The notes below the pieces were generated by a model. That model was not told the origin of the DNA, did not search any database, and saw nothing but the letters and a program-made list of their open reading frames with translations. A program made the position numbers and the translations under genes. Below, in pieces: positions 32,760-41,804 of a DNA stretch of 64,000 nt. This DNA is from UBA5336 sp964415675 (GTDB taxonomy: Bacteria > Pseudomonadota > Alphaproteobacteria > Caulobacterales > Hyphomonadaceae): positions 36,727 through 100,726 of the forward strand of contig CAYQBG010000015.1 in NCBI GenBank assembly GCA_964415675.1, written 5' to 3'. Each line of letters begins with the position of its first letter. The stretch's first letter is position 1.

Positions 32760-33199
32760 ATCAATAACCCTTTATGTGATTGATCTGGCGGTGGCGTATC
32801 AGATGGCTGCGGACAACTCAATCCGCCACATCCAAGACAACCGGGTCAGTCCATGTCGGCCTGCCGCTCAATATTTAGGATGCTTGTGTGAACCGGGCCG
32901 AGGTCATCCGCCGCAAGATCATCATGCCCGACTCCGATTACCGACCACTGGCCCGGACACATGAGGCACAAGATTGTGCAAATATTAGGCGGTCACACCG
33001 CCGTAGCGACCAAACTGAAGTATTTCAGTTCGGAAACCATTTGTGTCTTTCGCGCCAGAAAATGTCGCGTAGGTAAGCGGCTGACGCAAAGCTGGCACAT
33101 CCATGTCAACCTAACCTTACGATGATGTGTTCATGGCTATATTGGCTTGGCCCTTCGTCGGGGCTTCAGAGTTCAGTTTTACAGGCAGAGGTATCCAGT
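32760..33199. other. Divergent promoter region between ahcY and glmS
   Basis: About 440 bases without a convincing gene. Two small inverted repeats are visible: AACTGAA-GTAT-TTCAGTT at 33013-33030 and GGCGGT-CAC-ACCGCC near 32990-33004. They could be operator or RNA structures for ahcY or glmS. A short plus-strand frame at 32888-33076 shows no family features. Confidence 0.5.
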
Positions 33200-35026
33200 A
33201 TGTGTGGAATCATCGCGATAACCGGGAATACCGGCGTCACCGAGCGCCTGGTCAGCGGCCTCGAACGTCTTGAGTACCGCGGGTATGATTCCGCAGGTGT
33301 TGCGATTTCAGAAAGCGGGGTTGTTGCGCGACGCCGTGCTGCTGGAAAAATCGCCGAACTGCGGGATGCGATCAATCGCGACCCGCTCGACGGTGCGACC
33401 GGGATCGCCCACACGCGCTGGGCCACACACGGCCGACCGAATGAGACCAATGCTCACCCGCACCTCAGCGGAAAGGCGGCCATTGTGCACAACGGTATCA
33501 TCGAGAATTTTCAGGCATTGCGCCAGGAACTGGAAGCTAAGGGGCGCGTTTTCGAATCGGACACGGACAGTGAAGTGATCGCGCAGCTCCTGGATCTGTA
33601 CGCGTCTGAAGGGATTGGTCCGGTCGAGGCTTTCGAGCAAACTCTCGCCAGGCTCACCGGTGCCTTTGCCATTGCCGCAGTGTTTGCCGGAGAGGACGGT
33701 CTTCTGCTCGGCGCGCGCAGGGGAAGCCCGCTGGTCCTCGGATACGGCCAGGGTGAAATGTATCTCGGCTCTGATGCAATTGCGCTCGCGCCGCTGACGC
33801 GCGAGGTGACCTATCTGGAAGATGGCGACTGGGTAATTGCGTTTCCTGGCCGAGCGGAGATCCGCGACGCGGAAGGGCGCCCGGTTGATCGTCCCCGCCA
33901 GCAAAGCAAGGTCGAAGCGGCTTTGATCGAGCTGGGCGAATATGATCATTTCATGCTGAAGGAGATCGACGAACAACCCAACTCCCTGGCGCGTTCAATT
34001 GTTCCTTACATCGACGAAGCCGGCAAACGGGTCGATCTTGGTCTCGACAGCGCGTCCTTGTTTGCTGATGCCGATCGCATGGTCGCTGTGTCCTGTGGGA
34101 CGGCCTTTTACGCTGCGGCGACAGCGAAATACTGGTTCGAAGATATCGCCCGGCTTTCCCTGGAAGTCGATATTGCGTCCGAATTCCGTTACCGAAATCC
34201 GGTTCTTCCCGAAACCGGACCGGCGCTGTTCATCAGCCAGTCTGGTGAAACGGCCGACACGCTCGCGGCTCTGCGCTATTGCCTCGCGCGGAAAACGCCC
34301 TCGATCGCAGTTGTTAATGTCCCGGAATCGTCAATCGCACGGGAGGCGCGCGCGCTGGTGCCGACCCGCGCAGGCCCCGAGATTGGTGTTGCATCGACGA
34401 AGGCTTTCACCGCACAGTTGGCCGTCCTGGCGCTTATGGCTGTGTCCGCAGCAAAGGAACGGGGGCTGATCGATGCCGAAGGTGAGGAGGCCTATGTCCG
34501 TGAAATGCTCTCTGCATCGCGTCTGGTTGCGGAAGGCCTGAAAGAGACGGACAGTATTCGCGAGGCAGCCCGGGGGCTCTGTCACGCGCGGGACGTTCTC
34601 TATCTGGGACGGGGGCCTTATCAAATCCTCGCTCTTGAAGGTGCGCTCAAGCTGAAAGAAATTACATATATCCATGCCGAGGGCTATGCGGCTGGCGAGC
34701 TCAAGCACGGGCCGATCGCACTCATTCAGGATGATGTTCCAGTTGTCGTCATCGCGCCAAAAGACAGATTGTTCGGCAAGACGATCTCAAACATGGAGGA
34801 AGTCCAGGCGCGCGGCGCAAAGGTTATCCTTGTTTCCGATAATGCGGGCATACAGGCCGCCGGATCACGCGCCGACTTCACGATCAGAATTCCAGACGCC
34901 GGTTCGTTGCTCACGCCGATCCTGGCGGCCATCCCGATCCAGCTGCTGGCATATTACACGGCCGTCATAAAAGGCACAGATGTCGATCAGCCGCGCAATT
35001 TGGCCAAGTCAGTTACGGTCGAATAA
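33200..35026 (+). CDS. glmS: Glutamine--fructose-6-phosphate aminotransferase (isomerising)
   Basis: A 608-residue enzyme making glucosamine-6-phosphate, first step toward UDP-GlcNAc for peptidoglycan and lipid A. The start MCGIIAITGNTGV exposes Cys2 as the glutaminase nucleophile; the longer frame upstream is ruled out because Cys must follow the initiator Met. The glutaminase domain has TRWATHGRPNETNAHPH, and two SIS domains follow (SCGTAFYAAATAKYW and CHARDVLYLGRGPYQILAL), ending LAKSVTVE. All features are intact. A hairpin terminator follows at 35074-35107. Confidence 0.97.
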   Translation: MCGIIAITGNTGVTERLVSGLERLEYRGYDSAGVAISESGVVARRRAAGKIAELRDAINRDPLDGATGIAHTRWATHGRPNETNAHPHLSGKAAIVHNGIIENFQALRQELEAKGRVFESDTDSEVIAQLLDLYASEGIGPVEAFEQTLARLTGAFAIAAVFAGEDGLLLGARRGSPLVLGYGQGEMYLGSDAIALAPLTREVTYLEDGDWVIAFPGRAEIRDAEGRPVDRPRQQSKVEAALIELGEYDHFMLKEIDEQPNSLARSIVPYIDEAGKRVDLGLDSASLFADADRMVAVSCGTAFYAAATAKYWFEDIARLSLEVDIASEFRYRNPVLPETGPALFISQSGETADTLAALRYCLARKTPSIAVVNVPESSIAREARALVPTRAGPEIGVASTKAFTAQLAVLALMAVSAAKERGLIDAEGEEAYVREMLSASRLVAEGLKETDSIREAARGLCHARDVLYLGRGPYQILALEGALKLKEITYIHAEGYAAGELKHGPIALIQDDVPVVVIAPKDRLFGKTISNMEEVQARGAKVILVSDNAGIQAAGSRADFTIRIPDAGSLLTPILAAIPIQLLAYYTAVIKGTDVDQPRNLAKSVTVE

Positions 35027-35073
35027 TCATCTAAAGGAAGAGATGAAGGTCCGAGTATCGCTCGCGCTTCAGC

Positions 35074-35107
35074 CTGAACCCAAACCGATATAGAGGTTTG
35101 GGTTCAG
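35074..35107. terminator. Hairpin between convergent glmS and the nucleotidyltransferase-like gene
   Basis: CTGAACCCAAACC (35074-35086) pairs exactly with GGTTTGGGTTCAG (35095-35107) around an eight-base loop. It is 48 bases after the glmS stop and overlaps the last codons of the opposite gene, so it probably ends glmS transcription. There is no long T-tract. Confidence 0.7.
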
Positions 35108-36093
35108 TCGAATTCAAGGCGCTCTCTGGAGAAGAAGAAGAGCGATTCAGTATCTTCATCGAGATTGTCCGGAGCCGCCTCAAGAAGGGTTTTCATGGCC
35201 GCCCGGCGCCCTGCGGCGGCGCGCCTGAAATCTGACTCGATCTTGGCCTTCACGCCCGAGAATTCCAGTTGCTGGATGACTTCCATATAGAACTGAACAG
35301 ACCCCGCCACGAATAAGGATTCATAGGCTATCTTGCTGGCGATTTTCTCGTGAATATCTCTGTAATTGAATTGACTGAACATCTTGGATCTGGGTTTGCA
35401 GATAAAGTCTATCTCTTGTCTGTGCTCAGGGTGACGAAGAAAAAAATTCTTCGACTTGATCATTTCGTTTTCCACTTTTTCAATCACTGCGGGATCGATA
35501 TCATTATCGTGGATAATAATTATATCGATATCCGATCCCTTGACCAGCTGGCCTATCTCTTCGACTTCGCGTGGTTCATCATGGCCAAGAAAATAGGCAT
35601 TGTCTCCAGCGATGAATGCGCAAAGCTTCTCCTGAAGACTGAAATCGAATTGCCTGAAAATCTCGCTCAGCATACTGCGGGCGATTGCAATTTTGCGCTG
35701 ACTGATTTCCCGGTGCGTGTTGGAAATCTCGACCTGTCGCAAAAGCGCTTCGCCTCGCTGGTACGGTAGCGAAATCAGGGTGAAAGACAGAAAGTCGCGC
35801 AGGACGGATGGACTGAGGCGCAGGAGGTCCTCTCTCGTGATGTCATAGCGAAGATAATATCCGGCAAAATGGGAGATATGTATCTCAAGATCCTGAAAAC
35901 AGGCTTGCCAGATCGCGAGGTAGGACTGGTCAGGAAAATGCCGACACAATTCTGCGCCGAGCAGCGGGCCTTCCTCCGCAAGCCGGGACCTTACGGCCCC
36001 TGAGAGTTCGGAATAACGCATCCTGCGAACCTTTGGTTTCTTCACAAACGCTATATCGTCCTCGCTGTGGTCTGGCGAGGGCTGTCGGGACAT
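35104..36093 (-). CDS. Uncharacterised nucleotidyltransferase-like protein
   Basis: A 329-residue cytoplasmic protein I do not recognise as a named family. It has a central segment FSLQEKLCAFIAGDNAYFLG followed by GSDIDIIIIHDN at about residue 186 and EIDFICKP at about 227. This spacing suggests a polymerase-beta-type nucleotidyltransferase fold (Asp188, Asp190, Asp229 as metal ligands). Residues about 28-110 look like a separate helical or winged-helix part (RYSELSGAVRSRLAEEGPLL). No antitoxin-like partner adjoins. Base composition is visibly more AT-rich in 35340-35560 than in neighbouring genes, hinting at later arrival. The ATG at 36093 is used; a TTG at 36105 would add four residues. It could modify a nucleotide sugar or RNA; this is open. 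Confidence 0.6.
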   Translation of the reverse strand: MSRQPSPDHSEDDIAFVKKPKVRRMRYSELSGAVRSRLAEEGPLLGAELCRHFPDQSYLAIWQACFQDLEIHISHFAGYYLRYDITREDLLRLSPSVLRDFLSFTLISLPYQRGEALLRQVEISNTHREISQRKIAIARSMLSEIFRQFDFSLQEKLCAFIAGDNAYFLGHDEPREVEEIGQLVKGSDIDIIIIHDNDIDPAVIEKVENEMIKSKNFFLRHPEHRQEIDFICKPRSKMFSQFNYRDIHEKIASKIAYESLFVAGSVQFYMEVIQQLEFSGVKAKIESDFRRAAAGRRAAMKTLLEAAPDNLDEDTESLFFFSRERLEFD

Positions 36094-36193
36094 TTCGCGG
36101 ACCAAGCTTCAGCAACTGATATCGCTGCGGCATCATCGCTTGTCACAGTCAGTGCTTTAGGGCACGTCGCGTCGAACCAACGGAAAGCGTTCA

Positions 36194-36751
36194 ATGCATC
36201 TGCAAGTCGACCCTACGGCCCATCCCGATGTCAAGCTGGTCAAGCCGGCGACGTTTGAGGACCATCGCGGCAGCTTCTGTGAAACATGGAATGCTCGGAC
36301 CTTCTCAAAAGCCGGGATAGACGCGGATTTTTGCCAGGACAACCAATCCTGGTCTCGAGATGCCGGCACTGTTCGCGGCCTTCATTTCCAGGCGCCTCCA
36401 TTCGCACAGGCTAAACTCGTTCGTGTCCTGAAAGGCGCTATCAATGACGTGGTGGTCGATGCGCGCCGCCAATCACCGCGTTTTGGTCAGTGGGTCGTTG
36501 TAAGATTGACAGCTTCAACGGGACTTCAGGTTTTCGTGCCTCGCGGATTTCTTCATGGTTTCGCCACGTTGGAGCCGGACACGATCGTCAGTTACAAGGT
36601 TGATGCGGAATATGATTTTGCATCGAGCGGGGCTGTGCGCTGGGATGATCCGCAGCTGTCCATAGACTGGGGAATAAGCGAACTGCCACCCGTGCTGTCC
36701 GACCGGGACGCGGCCGCGATGTCGTGGGCTGAGTTCCGTTCGCCGTTTTGA
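36194..36751 (+). CDS. rfbC: dTDP-4-dehydrorhamnose 3,5-epimerase
   Basis: A 185-residue cupin epimerase, third step of dTDP-L-rhamnose synthesis. FEDHRGSFCETWNARTFSKA, the active-site His in VRGLHFQAPPFAQAKLV and QVFVPRGFLHGFATLEPDT with the conserved Tyr in SYKVDAEYDFA are all present. The length is normal. It begins an rfbC-B-D-A run that supplies activated rhamnose for surface polysaccharide; the next gene starts 93 bases downstream. Confidence 0.95.
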   Translation: MHLQVDPTAHPDVKLVKPATFEDHRGSFCETWNARTFSKAGIDADFCQDNQSWSRDAGTVRGLHFQAPPFAQAKLVRVLKGAINDVVVDARRQSPRFGQWVVVRLTASTGLQVFVPRGFLHGFATLEPDTIVSYKVDAEYDFASSGAVRWDDPQLSIDWGISELPPVLSDRDAAAMSWAEFRSPF

Positions 36752-36844
36752 TCGTAATTCCAGGCATGCTGTCATGCGGTTTTCGGGCGCAAGACTTCAT
36801 AGTAAGTGTTCCTCGCCTTGTCTGAGACAGGAAAGAAGACCAGT

Positions 36845-37891
36845 ATGCGGATCCTTGTAACAGGTGGGGCGGGCTTCATTGGTTCGGCCCTTGTGCGCCG
36901 AGCTATCGCGCTCGGCCACGCCGTGCTGAACGTTGACAAGCTGACTTATGCAGCCAGTCCGTCCACTCTCGACGCCGTCAACAACCATCCGCGCTATTGT
37001 TTTTCGAGGACCGACATCTGTGACCTGACCAAGGTCAGTTCACTTATCTCAAGTTTTTGCCCCGAGGTGATTATGCACCTGGCAGCAGAGAGCCATGTTG
37101 ACAGATCGATTGATGGTCCGGGCGAATTCATCAGTACCAATATCACAGGAACCTACACGCTGCTCGAAGCCGCGCGATCCTATGTGGAGTCCGGGGCAGC
37201 GCCGACTGGCTTCCGCTTTCATCATGTCTCGACCGATGAGGTTTTCGGGACGCTGGGCGCGGTCGGGCGTTTCAGCGAGGACTCGCCGCATCGCCCGAAT
37301 TCCCCATACGCGGCCTCGAAAGCGTCAGCCGATATGCTGGTGCGGTCGTGGAGCGAGACCTACCGGCTTCCTGCGATCATCTCCAACTGCACCAACAATT
37401 ACGGCCCCTACCAGTTCCCAGAGAAACTGATCCCCCTTGTCATCCTGAAAGCCCGCGCTGAGGAAACGATTCCCGTTTATGGTGCGGGCGAGAACATTCG
37501 TGACTGGCTCTATGTGGAAGACCATGTGGACGCTTTGCTCAAAGTCGCGGGTCATGGTCGGCCCGGATCGACCTACCTTATCGGCGGCGGCGAGGAGTAT
37601 CGCAATATCGATGTGGTCCGCCGAATTTGCGAGATGATGGACGATTGCCGCCCCCGCAAGAATGGTAAGCCGCACGCGAGCCTGATCGAGTTCGTTGACG
37701 ACCGGCCGGGGCATGATCAACGTTATGCCGTGGACGCGGGGCGAATCGCCCGGGAGCTTGGCTGGCATCCGCAGACAACCTTCGAGCATGGGCTGAGGCT
37801 TACACTGGAATGGTATCTTCAACGCGAGGACTGGTGGCGGCCAATACAGGAGCGACGTTACAGGGGCGAACGCCTGGGAAAGGGCAGTTAG
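36845..37891 (+). CDS. rfbB: dTDP-glucose 4,6-dehydratase
   Basis: A 348-residue SDR enzyme, second step of dTDP-rhamnose synthesis. The NAD motif is MRILVTGGAGFIGSALVRRA. The catalytic triad is in VSTDEVFG (Thr-Asp-Glu) and SPYAASKASADML (Tyr-x3-Lys). The substrate region NYGPYQFPEKLIPLVILKA is intact. The ATG at 36845 begins the conserved MRILVTGG; the longer frame upstream lacks similarity. The rfbD start follows ten bases after its stop. Confidence 0.96.
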   Translation: MRILVTGGAGFIGSALVRRAIALGHAVLNVDKLTYAASPSTLDAVNNHPRYCFSRTDICDLTKVSSLISSFCPEVIMHLAAESHVDRSIDGPGEFISTNITGTYTLLEAARSYVESGAAPTGFRFHHVSTDEVFGTLGAVGRFSEDSPHRPNSPYAASKASADMLVRSWSETYRLPAIISNCTNNYGPYQFPEKLIPLVILKARAEETIPVYGAGENIRDWLYVEDHVDALLKVAGHGRPGSTYLIGGGEEYRNIDVVRRICEMMDDCRPRKNGKPHASLIEFVDDRPGHDQRYAVDAGRIARELGWHPQTTFEHGLRLTLEWYLQREDWWRPIQERRYRGERLGKGS

Positions 37892-37901
37892 GGTCGCGGA
37901 A

Positions 37902-38795
37902 ATGACAGACCGAATTCTCGTGACCGGCAAGCGTGGTCAGCTGGCAAGCGCAATTGCCAACGTGCAGTCTTCCGACGCGGAGGTTCATTGTATCGGTCGA
38001 CCGGATCTCAACCTGACCTCGCCAGCGAGCATTGAGGCTGTGCTGGAAGACGTGCAGCCACATCTCATCCTGAACACGGCAGCTTATACGAATGTCGATG
38101 GCGCTGAACGCGAGCCGGATGCCTGCTTCGCGGTGAATGCCAACGGCGTCGGTCATCTTGCTGAAGCCGTTGCGCGGCGCGGGCTGGCGCTGATTCATAT
38201 CTCGACGGACTGTGTCTTTGATGGAGAGGCAGAGCGAGCCTATCGCGAAAACGACAGGCCGAGGCCCTTGAGTGTCTATGGGGCCTCGAAACTGGCCGGA
38301 GAGGAGGCAGTCTGCAAGCAGGTGCCGCGTCATCTGGTTATCCGGGTGTCGTGGGTCTTCAGCCGGTTCGGATCGACTTTTCCGAGAACCATGCTCCGCC
38401 TGGCACAGGAGAAAGACTTTTTGTCAGTTGTCTGCGACCAGACCGGATGCCCGACGCATGCCGAAGACCTTGCTGCCGGACTGCTAAGAATTTCAGCTAT
38501 GTCGCTGCGCCCGGGTTTCTGCGATTGGGGACTTTATCACCTTGCGGGAACCGGCGAGACGGACCGGGCCAGCATGGCCACGGCCATCTTTGACGATAGC
38601 ATCAATTTTGGCGGGCCTGCAGCGCAAGTCGAGCCTGTTCTTACCGCTGATTATCATACGCCGGCGAACCGGCCGCTCAATGCCCGGCTCGATAGTGGCA
38701 AGATTGCCGAAGTCTTTGGTGTGCAACTTCCGCATTGGAGAAAGCGGCTGCGAGAATGTGTTCGCGAACTTGTTTTGGACGGGGATGGGGTATGA
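37902..38795 (+). CDS. rfbD: dTDP-4-dehydrorhamnose reductase
   Basis: A 297-residue NADPH-dependent reductase, final step of dTDP-L-rhamnose synthesis. ILVTGKRGQLASAI is the nucleotide site, and ISTDCVFDG and SVYGASKLAGEEAV carry the Thr and the Tyr-x3-Lys pair. The C-terminal RPLNARLDSGKI is typical. Its stop overlaps the rfbA start (ATGA at 38792-38795), so translation is coupled. Confidence 0.94.
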   Translation: MTDRILVTGKRGQLASAIANVQSSDAEVHCIGRPDLNLTSPASIEAVLEDVQPHLILNTAAYTNVDGAEREPDACFAVNANGVGHLAEAVARRGLALIHISTDCVFDGEAERAYRENDRPRPLSVYGASKLAGEEAVCKQVPRHLVIRVSWVFSRFGSTFPRTMLRLAQEKDFLSVVCDQTGCPTHAEDLAAGLLRISAMSLRPGFCDWGLYHLAGTGETDRASMATAIFDDSINFGGPAAQVEPVLTADYHTPANRPLNARLDSGKIAEVFGVQLPHWRKRLRECVRELVLDGDGV

Positions 38796-39664
38796 AGGGA
38801 ATTGTCCTGGCGGGAGGATCTGGAACACGGCTTCACCCGATCACGCGCGGGCTCTCCAAACAATTGCTGCCGATCTACAACAAGCCGATGATTTACTATC
38901 CGATCAGTGCCCTGATGATGGCCGGCATCCGCGAGATCCTGATCATAACGACGCCACATGATGCGCCTGTCTTTCACCGGCTTCTCGATGATGGTTCCCA
39001 ATTCGGTCTTGATTTTCATTATGCCCTTCAGGACAAGCCCGAAGGATTGGCGCAAGCCTTCCTTATTGGCGAGCCATTTATCGGCAACGATCCGTGCGCG
39101 CTCGTTCTGGGAGACAATCTGTTTTACGGGCACGGGTTGCCTGGGCTGCTCAAACGGGCGGCATCTCTAAGCGATGGCGCGGAAGTCTTCGGCTACAAGG
39201 TGTCTGACCCCGGTCGTTATGGCGTGATCGAATTCGATGCAGCCGGCCAGGTGATTTCCATTGAGGAGAAGCCGGAAAAGCCCAAATCTGACTATGCTGC
39301 AGTTGGCCTCTATTTCTATGACAATACGGTATGCGAGCGGGCCAGGAAGTTGCGTCCGTCTGTACGCGGCGAGCTTGAAATCACTGATCTGAATGAGCTG
39401 TACCGGCGCGACGGTGCGCTACGCGCCCGGGTCATGGGGCGTGGCTTTGCGTGGCTGGATACAGGCACGCATGAATCTTTGCTGGAAGCGGGCCACTTCG
39501 TGAAGACAATCGAAGCCCGACAGGGTCTTCTTATCGCCTGCCTGGAAGAAATCGCTTATCGGCTTGGCTATATAGATAAAGAGCAGCTATTGAAGCTCGC
39601 CGGCGAATTGAGAAAAACCGAATACGGTGCCTATCTGCGCCGGCTGGCCCTGGATCAGTCCTGA
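38792..39664 (+). CDS. rfbA: Glucose-1-phosphate thymidylyltransferase
   Basis: A 290-residue enzyme activating glucose-1-phosphate with dTTP, first step of dTDP-rhamnose synthesis. The nucleotide-binding start is MKGIVLAGGSGTRLHPITRG with SKQLLPIYNKPMIYYPIS. GDNLFYGHGL, SIEEKPEKPKSDYAAVGLYFYD and AWLDTGTHESLLEA are present. The ATG overlaps the rfbD stop. It ends the run and converges with the phosphomannomutase gene 45 bases away, where no clear terminator is visible. Confidence 0.96.
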   Translation: MKGIVLAGGSGTRLHPITRGLSKQLLPIYNKPMIYYPISALMMAGIREILIITTPHDAPVFHRLLDDGSQFGLDFHYALQDKPEGLAQAFLIGEPFIGNDPCALVLGDNLFYGHGLPGLLKRAASLSDGAEVFGYKVSDPGRYGVIEFDAAGQVISIEEKPEKPKSDYAAVGLYFYDNTVCERARKLRPSVRGELEITDLNELYRRDGALRARVMGRGFAWLDTGTHESLLEAGHFVKTIEARQGLLIACLEEIAYRLGYIDKEQLLKLAGELRKTEYGAYLRRLALDQS

Positions 39665-39709
39665 ATCGACCGACCCATACCACCAGGCTGCGCGCATCGA
39701 GCATTGTGC

Positions 39710-41227
39710 TCAGATTTCCTGATTGTACGCGCCTATCTCGCTATAACTGGCCAGGCGAGGTTTCACTTCTTTCCGGAAGAGGGCAATTTTGTCCTCATCG
39801 CTCTTCATGCTTTCGACGACGACGACCAGTTCAGGCTTGTTTGACGACGCTCGGACCAGAACCCATGATCCGTCTTCGAGCGTTACGCGCGCACCATTGA
39901 CAGTGTTCACATCGACCACTTTGCGACCGAGAATCTCGCAGCCTTCCAAGCCTTGATACTCCTCAACGACCCTGTCTATCACTTCGTATTTTTCTTCATC
40001 CGCACAGTAGGGCGACATGGTCAAAGATGTGTAGGCCACGTCCAGCTCTGACTTGAGATCGGCCATGGTCTTTCCAGGGTTTCGGTCGAGCATCTCCAGG
40101 ATCGCCTTAGCGGCAACCAGGCCATCATCATAACCAAGGCCAATCGGGGGACGGAAAAAGAAGTGACCCGATTTTTCGAAACCTGCAAGTGCGCCAAGGT
40201 CGTTTGTGCGCCGCTTGATATAGGAGTGTCCGGTCTTGAAATAATCGACCTCGCAGCCGTTCTCCCGAAGGACCTTATCAGTCTTGTAAAGGCCCGTCGA
40301 TTTCACATCGACCACGAATTTTGCGCCCGGATATTCGCGCGACAGGTCGCGCGCAAGCATCAGGCCTATCTTGTCTGCGAATATCTCCTCACCCGTGTTG
40401 TCCACAACACCGCAGCGATCGCCATCCCCGTCGAATCCAAGGGCGATATCTGCGCCATGTTCCTTTACTGCCGCTGCCATTGCGTGCAGCATTTCGCTGT
40501 CTTCGGGGTTGGGGTTATATTTAGGGAAAGTCCAGTCGAGATCACAATCCATCTCAATCACGTGGGCCCCCATCGCGCGTAACGCTTCCGGGGCGAAGAC
40601 GCCCGCTGTGCCGTTACCGCAAGCGGCGATCACCTTGAGCGGCCGCGACAGCGACACGCCTTCGGCGACTGCACCGATATACTTATCGCGAAGTCCGTCC
40701 ACTCGGTGATGATTGCCGCCAGCGCGTGGCTGGAATTCGCCATTCAGGACGATCTTTTTCAGCCGCCCCATTTCTTCTGGTCCGAAAGTGAGCGGCCGAT
40801 TGGCGCCCATTTTCACACCCGTCCAGCCGTTCTCATTGTGACTGGCGGTCACCATCGCGCAACACGCAACGTCCAATTCAAATTGCGCCCAATACACCAT
40901 GGGGCTGAGCGCCAGGCCCACATCCAGTACTTCGCAGCCGCCCTGTGTGAGACCCAGGATCAGCGCATTCTTGATGCCGCCCGAAATGGACCGGAAATCG
41001 TGGCCGGTGACCACTTTCGGCTCCACGCCGAGCTCTTGGATAAGAGTTGCCATGCCAAGGCCGAGAGCCTTGACGCCCTCCAGGTTGAGTTCCGGCGCTT
41101 TCTCCGCACCAATCCCGTTAAACCACCATCGGGCATCATACTCGCGGAATCCCGATGGCCTCACCAGCGGGAAAATTTCGAAATCGAGCGTGTTGGGCTG
41201 AATGTCGGCGCGCGGCTCTGGCATCAT
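39710..41227 (-). CDS. Phosphomannomutase/phosphoglucomutase
   Basis: A 505-residue enzyme interconverting hexose 1- and 6-phosphates, supplying mannose-1-P or glucose-1-P. The phosphoserine loop is MVTASHNENGWTGVKMGA, the metal loop is GFDGDGDRCGVVD, and the sugar loop is GFEKSGHFFF. The C-terminal phosphate-binding domain holds VRASSNKPELVVVVES. I start at the ATG at 41227 (GGAAGGA upstream) or the adjacent one at 41224; a much longer upstream frame has no similarity. Whether it uses mannose or glucose phosphate cannot be decided from the sequence. Confidence 0.92.
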   Translation of the reverse strand: MMPEPRADIQPNTLDFEIFPLVRPSGFREYDARWWFNGIGAEKAPELNLEGVKALGLGMATLIQELGVEPKVVTGHDFRSISGGIKNALILGLTQGGCEVLDVGLALSPMVYWAQFELDVACCAMVTASHNENGWTGVKMGANRPLTFGPEEMGRLKKIVLNGEFQPRAGGNHHRVDGLRDKYIGAVAEGVSLSRPLKVIAACGNGTAGVFAPEALRAMGAHVIEMDCDLDWTFPKYNPNPEDSEMLHAMAAAVKEHGADIALGFDGDGDRCGVVDNTGEEIFADKIGLMLARDLSREYPGAKFVVDVKSTGLYKTDKVLRENGCEVDYFKTGHSYIKRRTNDLGALAGFEKSGHFFFRPPIGLGYDDGLVAAKAILEMLDRNPGKTMADLKSELDVAYTSLTMSPYCADEEKYEVIDRVVEEYQGLEGCEILGRKVVDVNTVNGARVTLEDGSWVLVRASSNKPELVVVVESMKSDEDKIALFRKEVKPRLASYSEIGAYNQEI

Positions 41228-41550
41228 GATCGAACGGATCCTTCCATGGGTGATTCTGATAAAACACTGGCACAGGCCAAAGATGCAACGGTCATGCCCG
41301 AAACTGTCCGGGAAGGCGAGAGTATGATTTTCGCTGACGGGGCATTCTGTCCGGGCGCTCCATGTCCGTCTGGCGGCGAACACTGTGGGATAAGCGGCCT
41401 GACCGTCGAAAAAATCAGCAATGTCTGCCAGTCCGACCTGCGCCCGTCACAATCAAGGTGACACCTCTTGTCGGTCGTTTTTCTTAAGTAGGGCTCCTGG
41501 CTCATCGTAACCGCCAAGGAGTGAAGATGAGCTAGAAATCCGGGCCGCAT

Positions 41551-41718
41551 GAGACGGGCGAAAAACACTTGACGGACATTAAGCGGCTCACGCGCCGGGC
41601 GTCCACCGCCGAGGAAAAGGTCCGCATCGCTCGGGAAAGGCTGCGCAGTGAGTATTGAATCGCGGAGCCGTGCCGAAGGCAGGGATCGCCCGCAGCCTCT
41701 AGAAACCCGGCCGACCCT
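41551..41718 (+). pseudogene. Remnant of IS3-family transposase OrfA
   Basis: The plus strand reads EKHLTDIKRLTRRASTAEEK, then VRIARERLRSEY, a TGA stop at 41656, and IAEPCRRQGSPAASRNPADP in the same frame. This matches the helix-turn-helix start of IS3-group OrfA (TRR-x-YSAEEKIRIV-x-EGLRGE-x-SIAELCRREGI). The stop, several substitutions and lack of OrfB make it dead. No terminal repeats are visible. The 345-base gap around it (41461-41805) holds nothing else I can call. Confidence 0.75.
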
Positions 41719-41804
41719 TTTTCGCTCCTGTCATGTGCCTTCCGGCACAATATCAGGGTCGGTAACTAACATTTGCGCATGACGGCTTTGCGACGAAGGC
41801 GCGT

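Noticed and set aside
29263..33199. SAM or SAH riboswitch ahead of metK or ahcY
   Set aside because: The leaders were read for SAM-II, SAM/SAH and SAH core motifs; none matched.
41532..41750. 72-codon minus-strand ORF
   Set aside because: Antisense to the IS3 OrfA remnant, which explains the sequence better.
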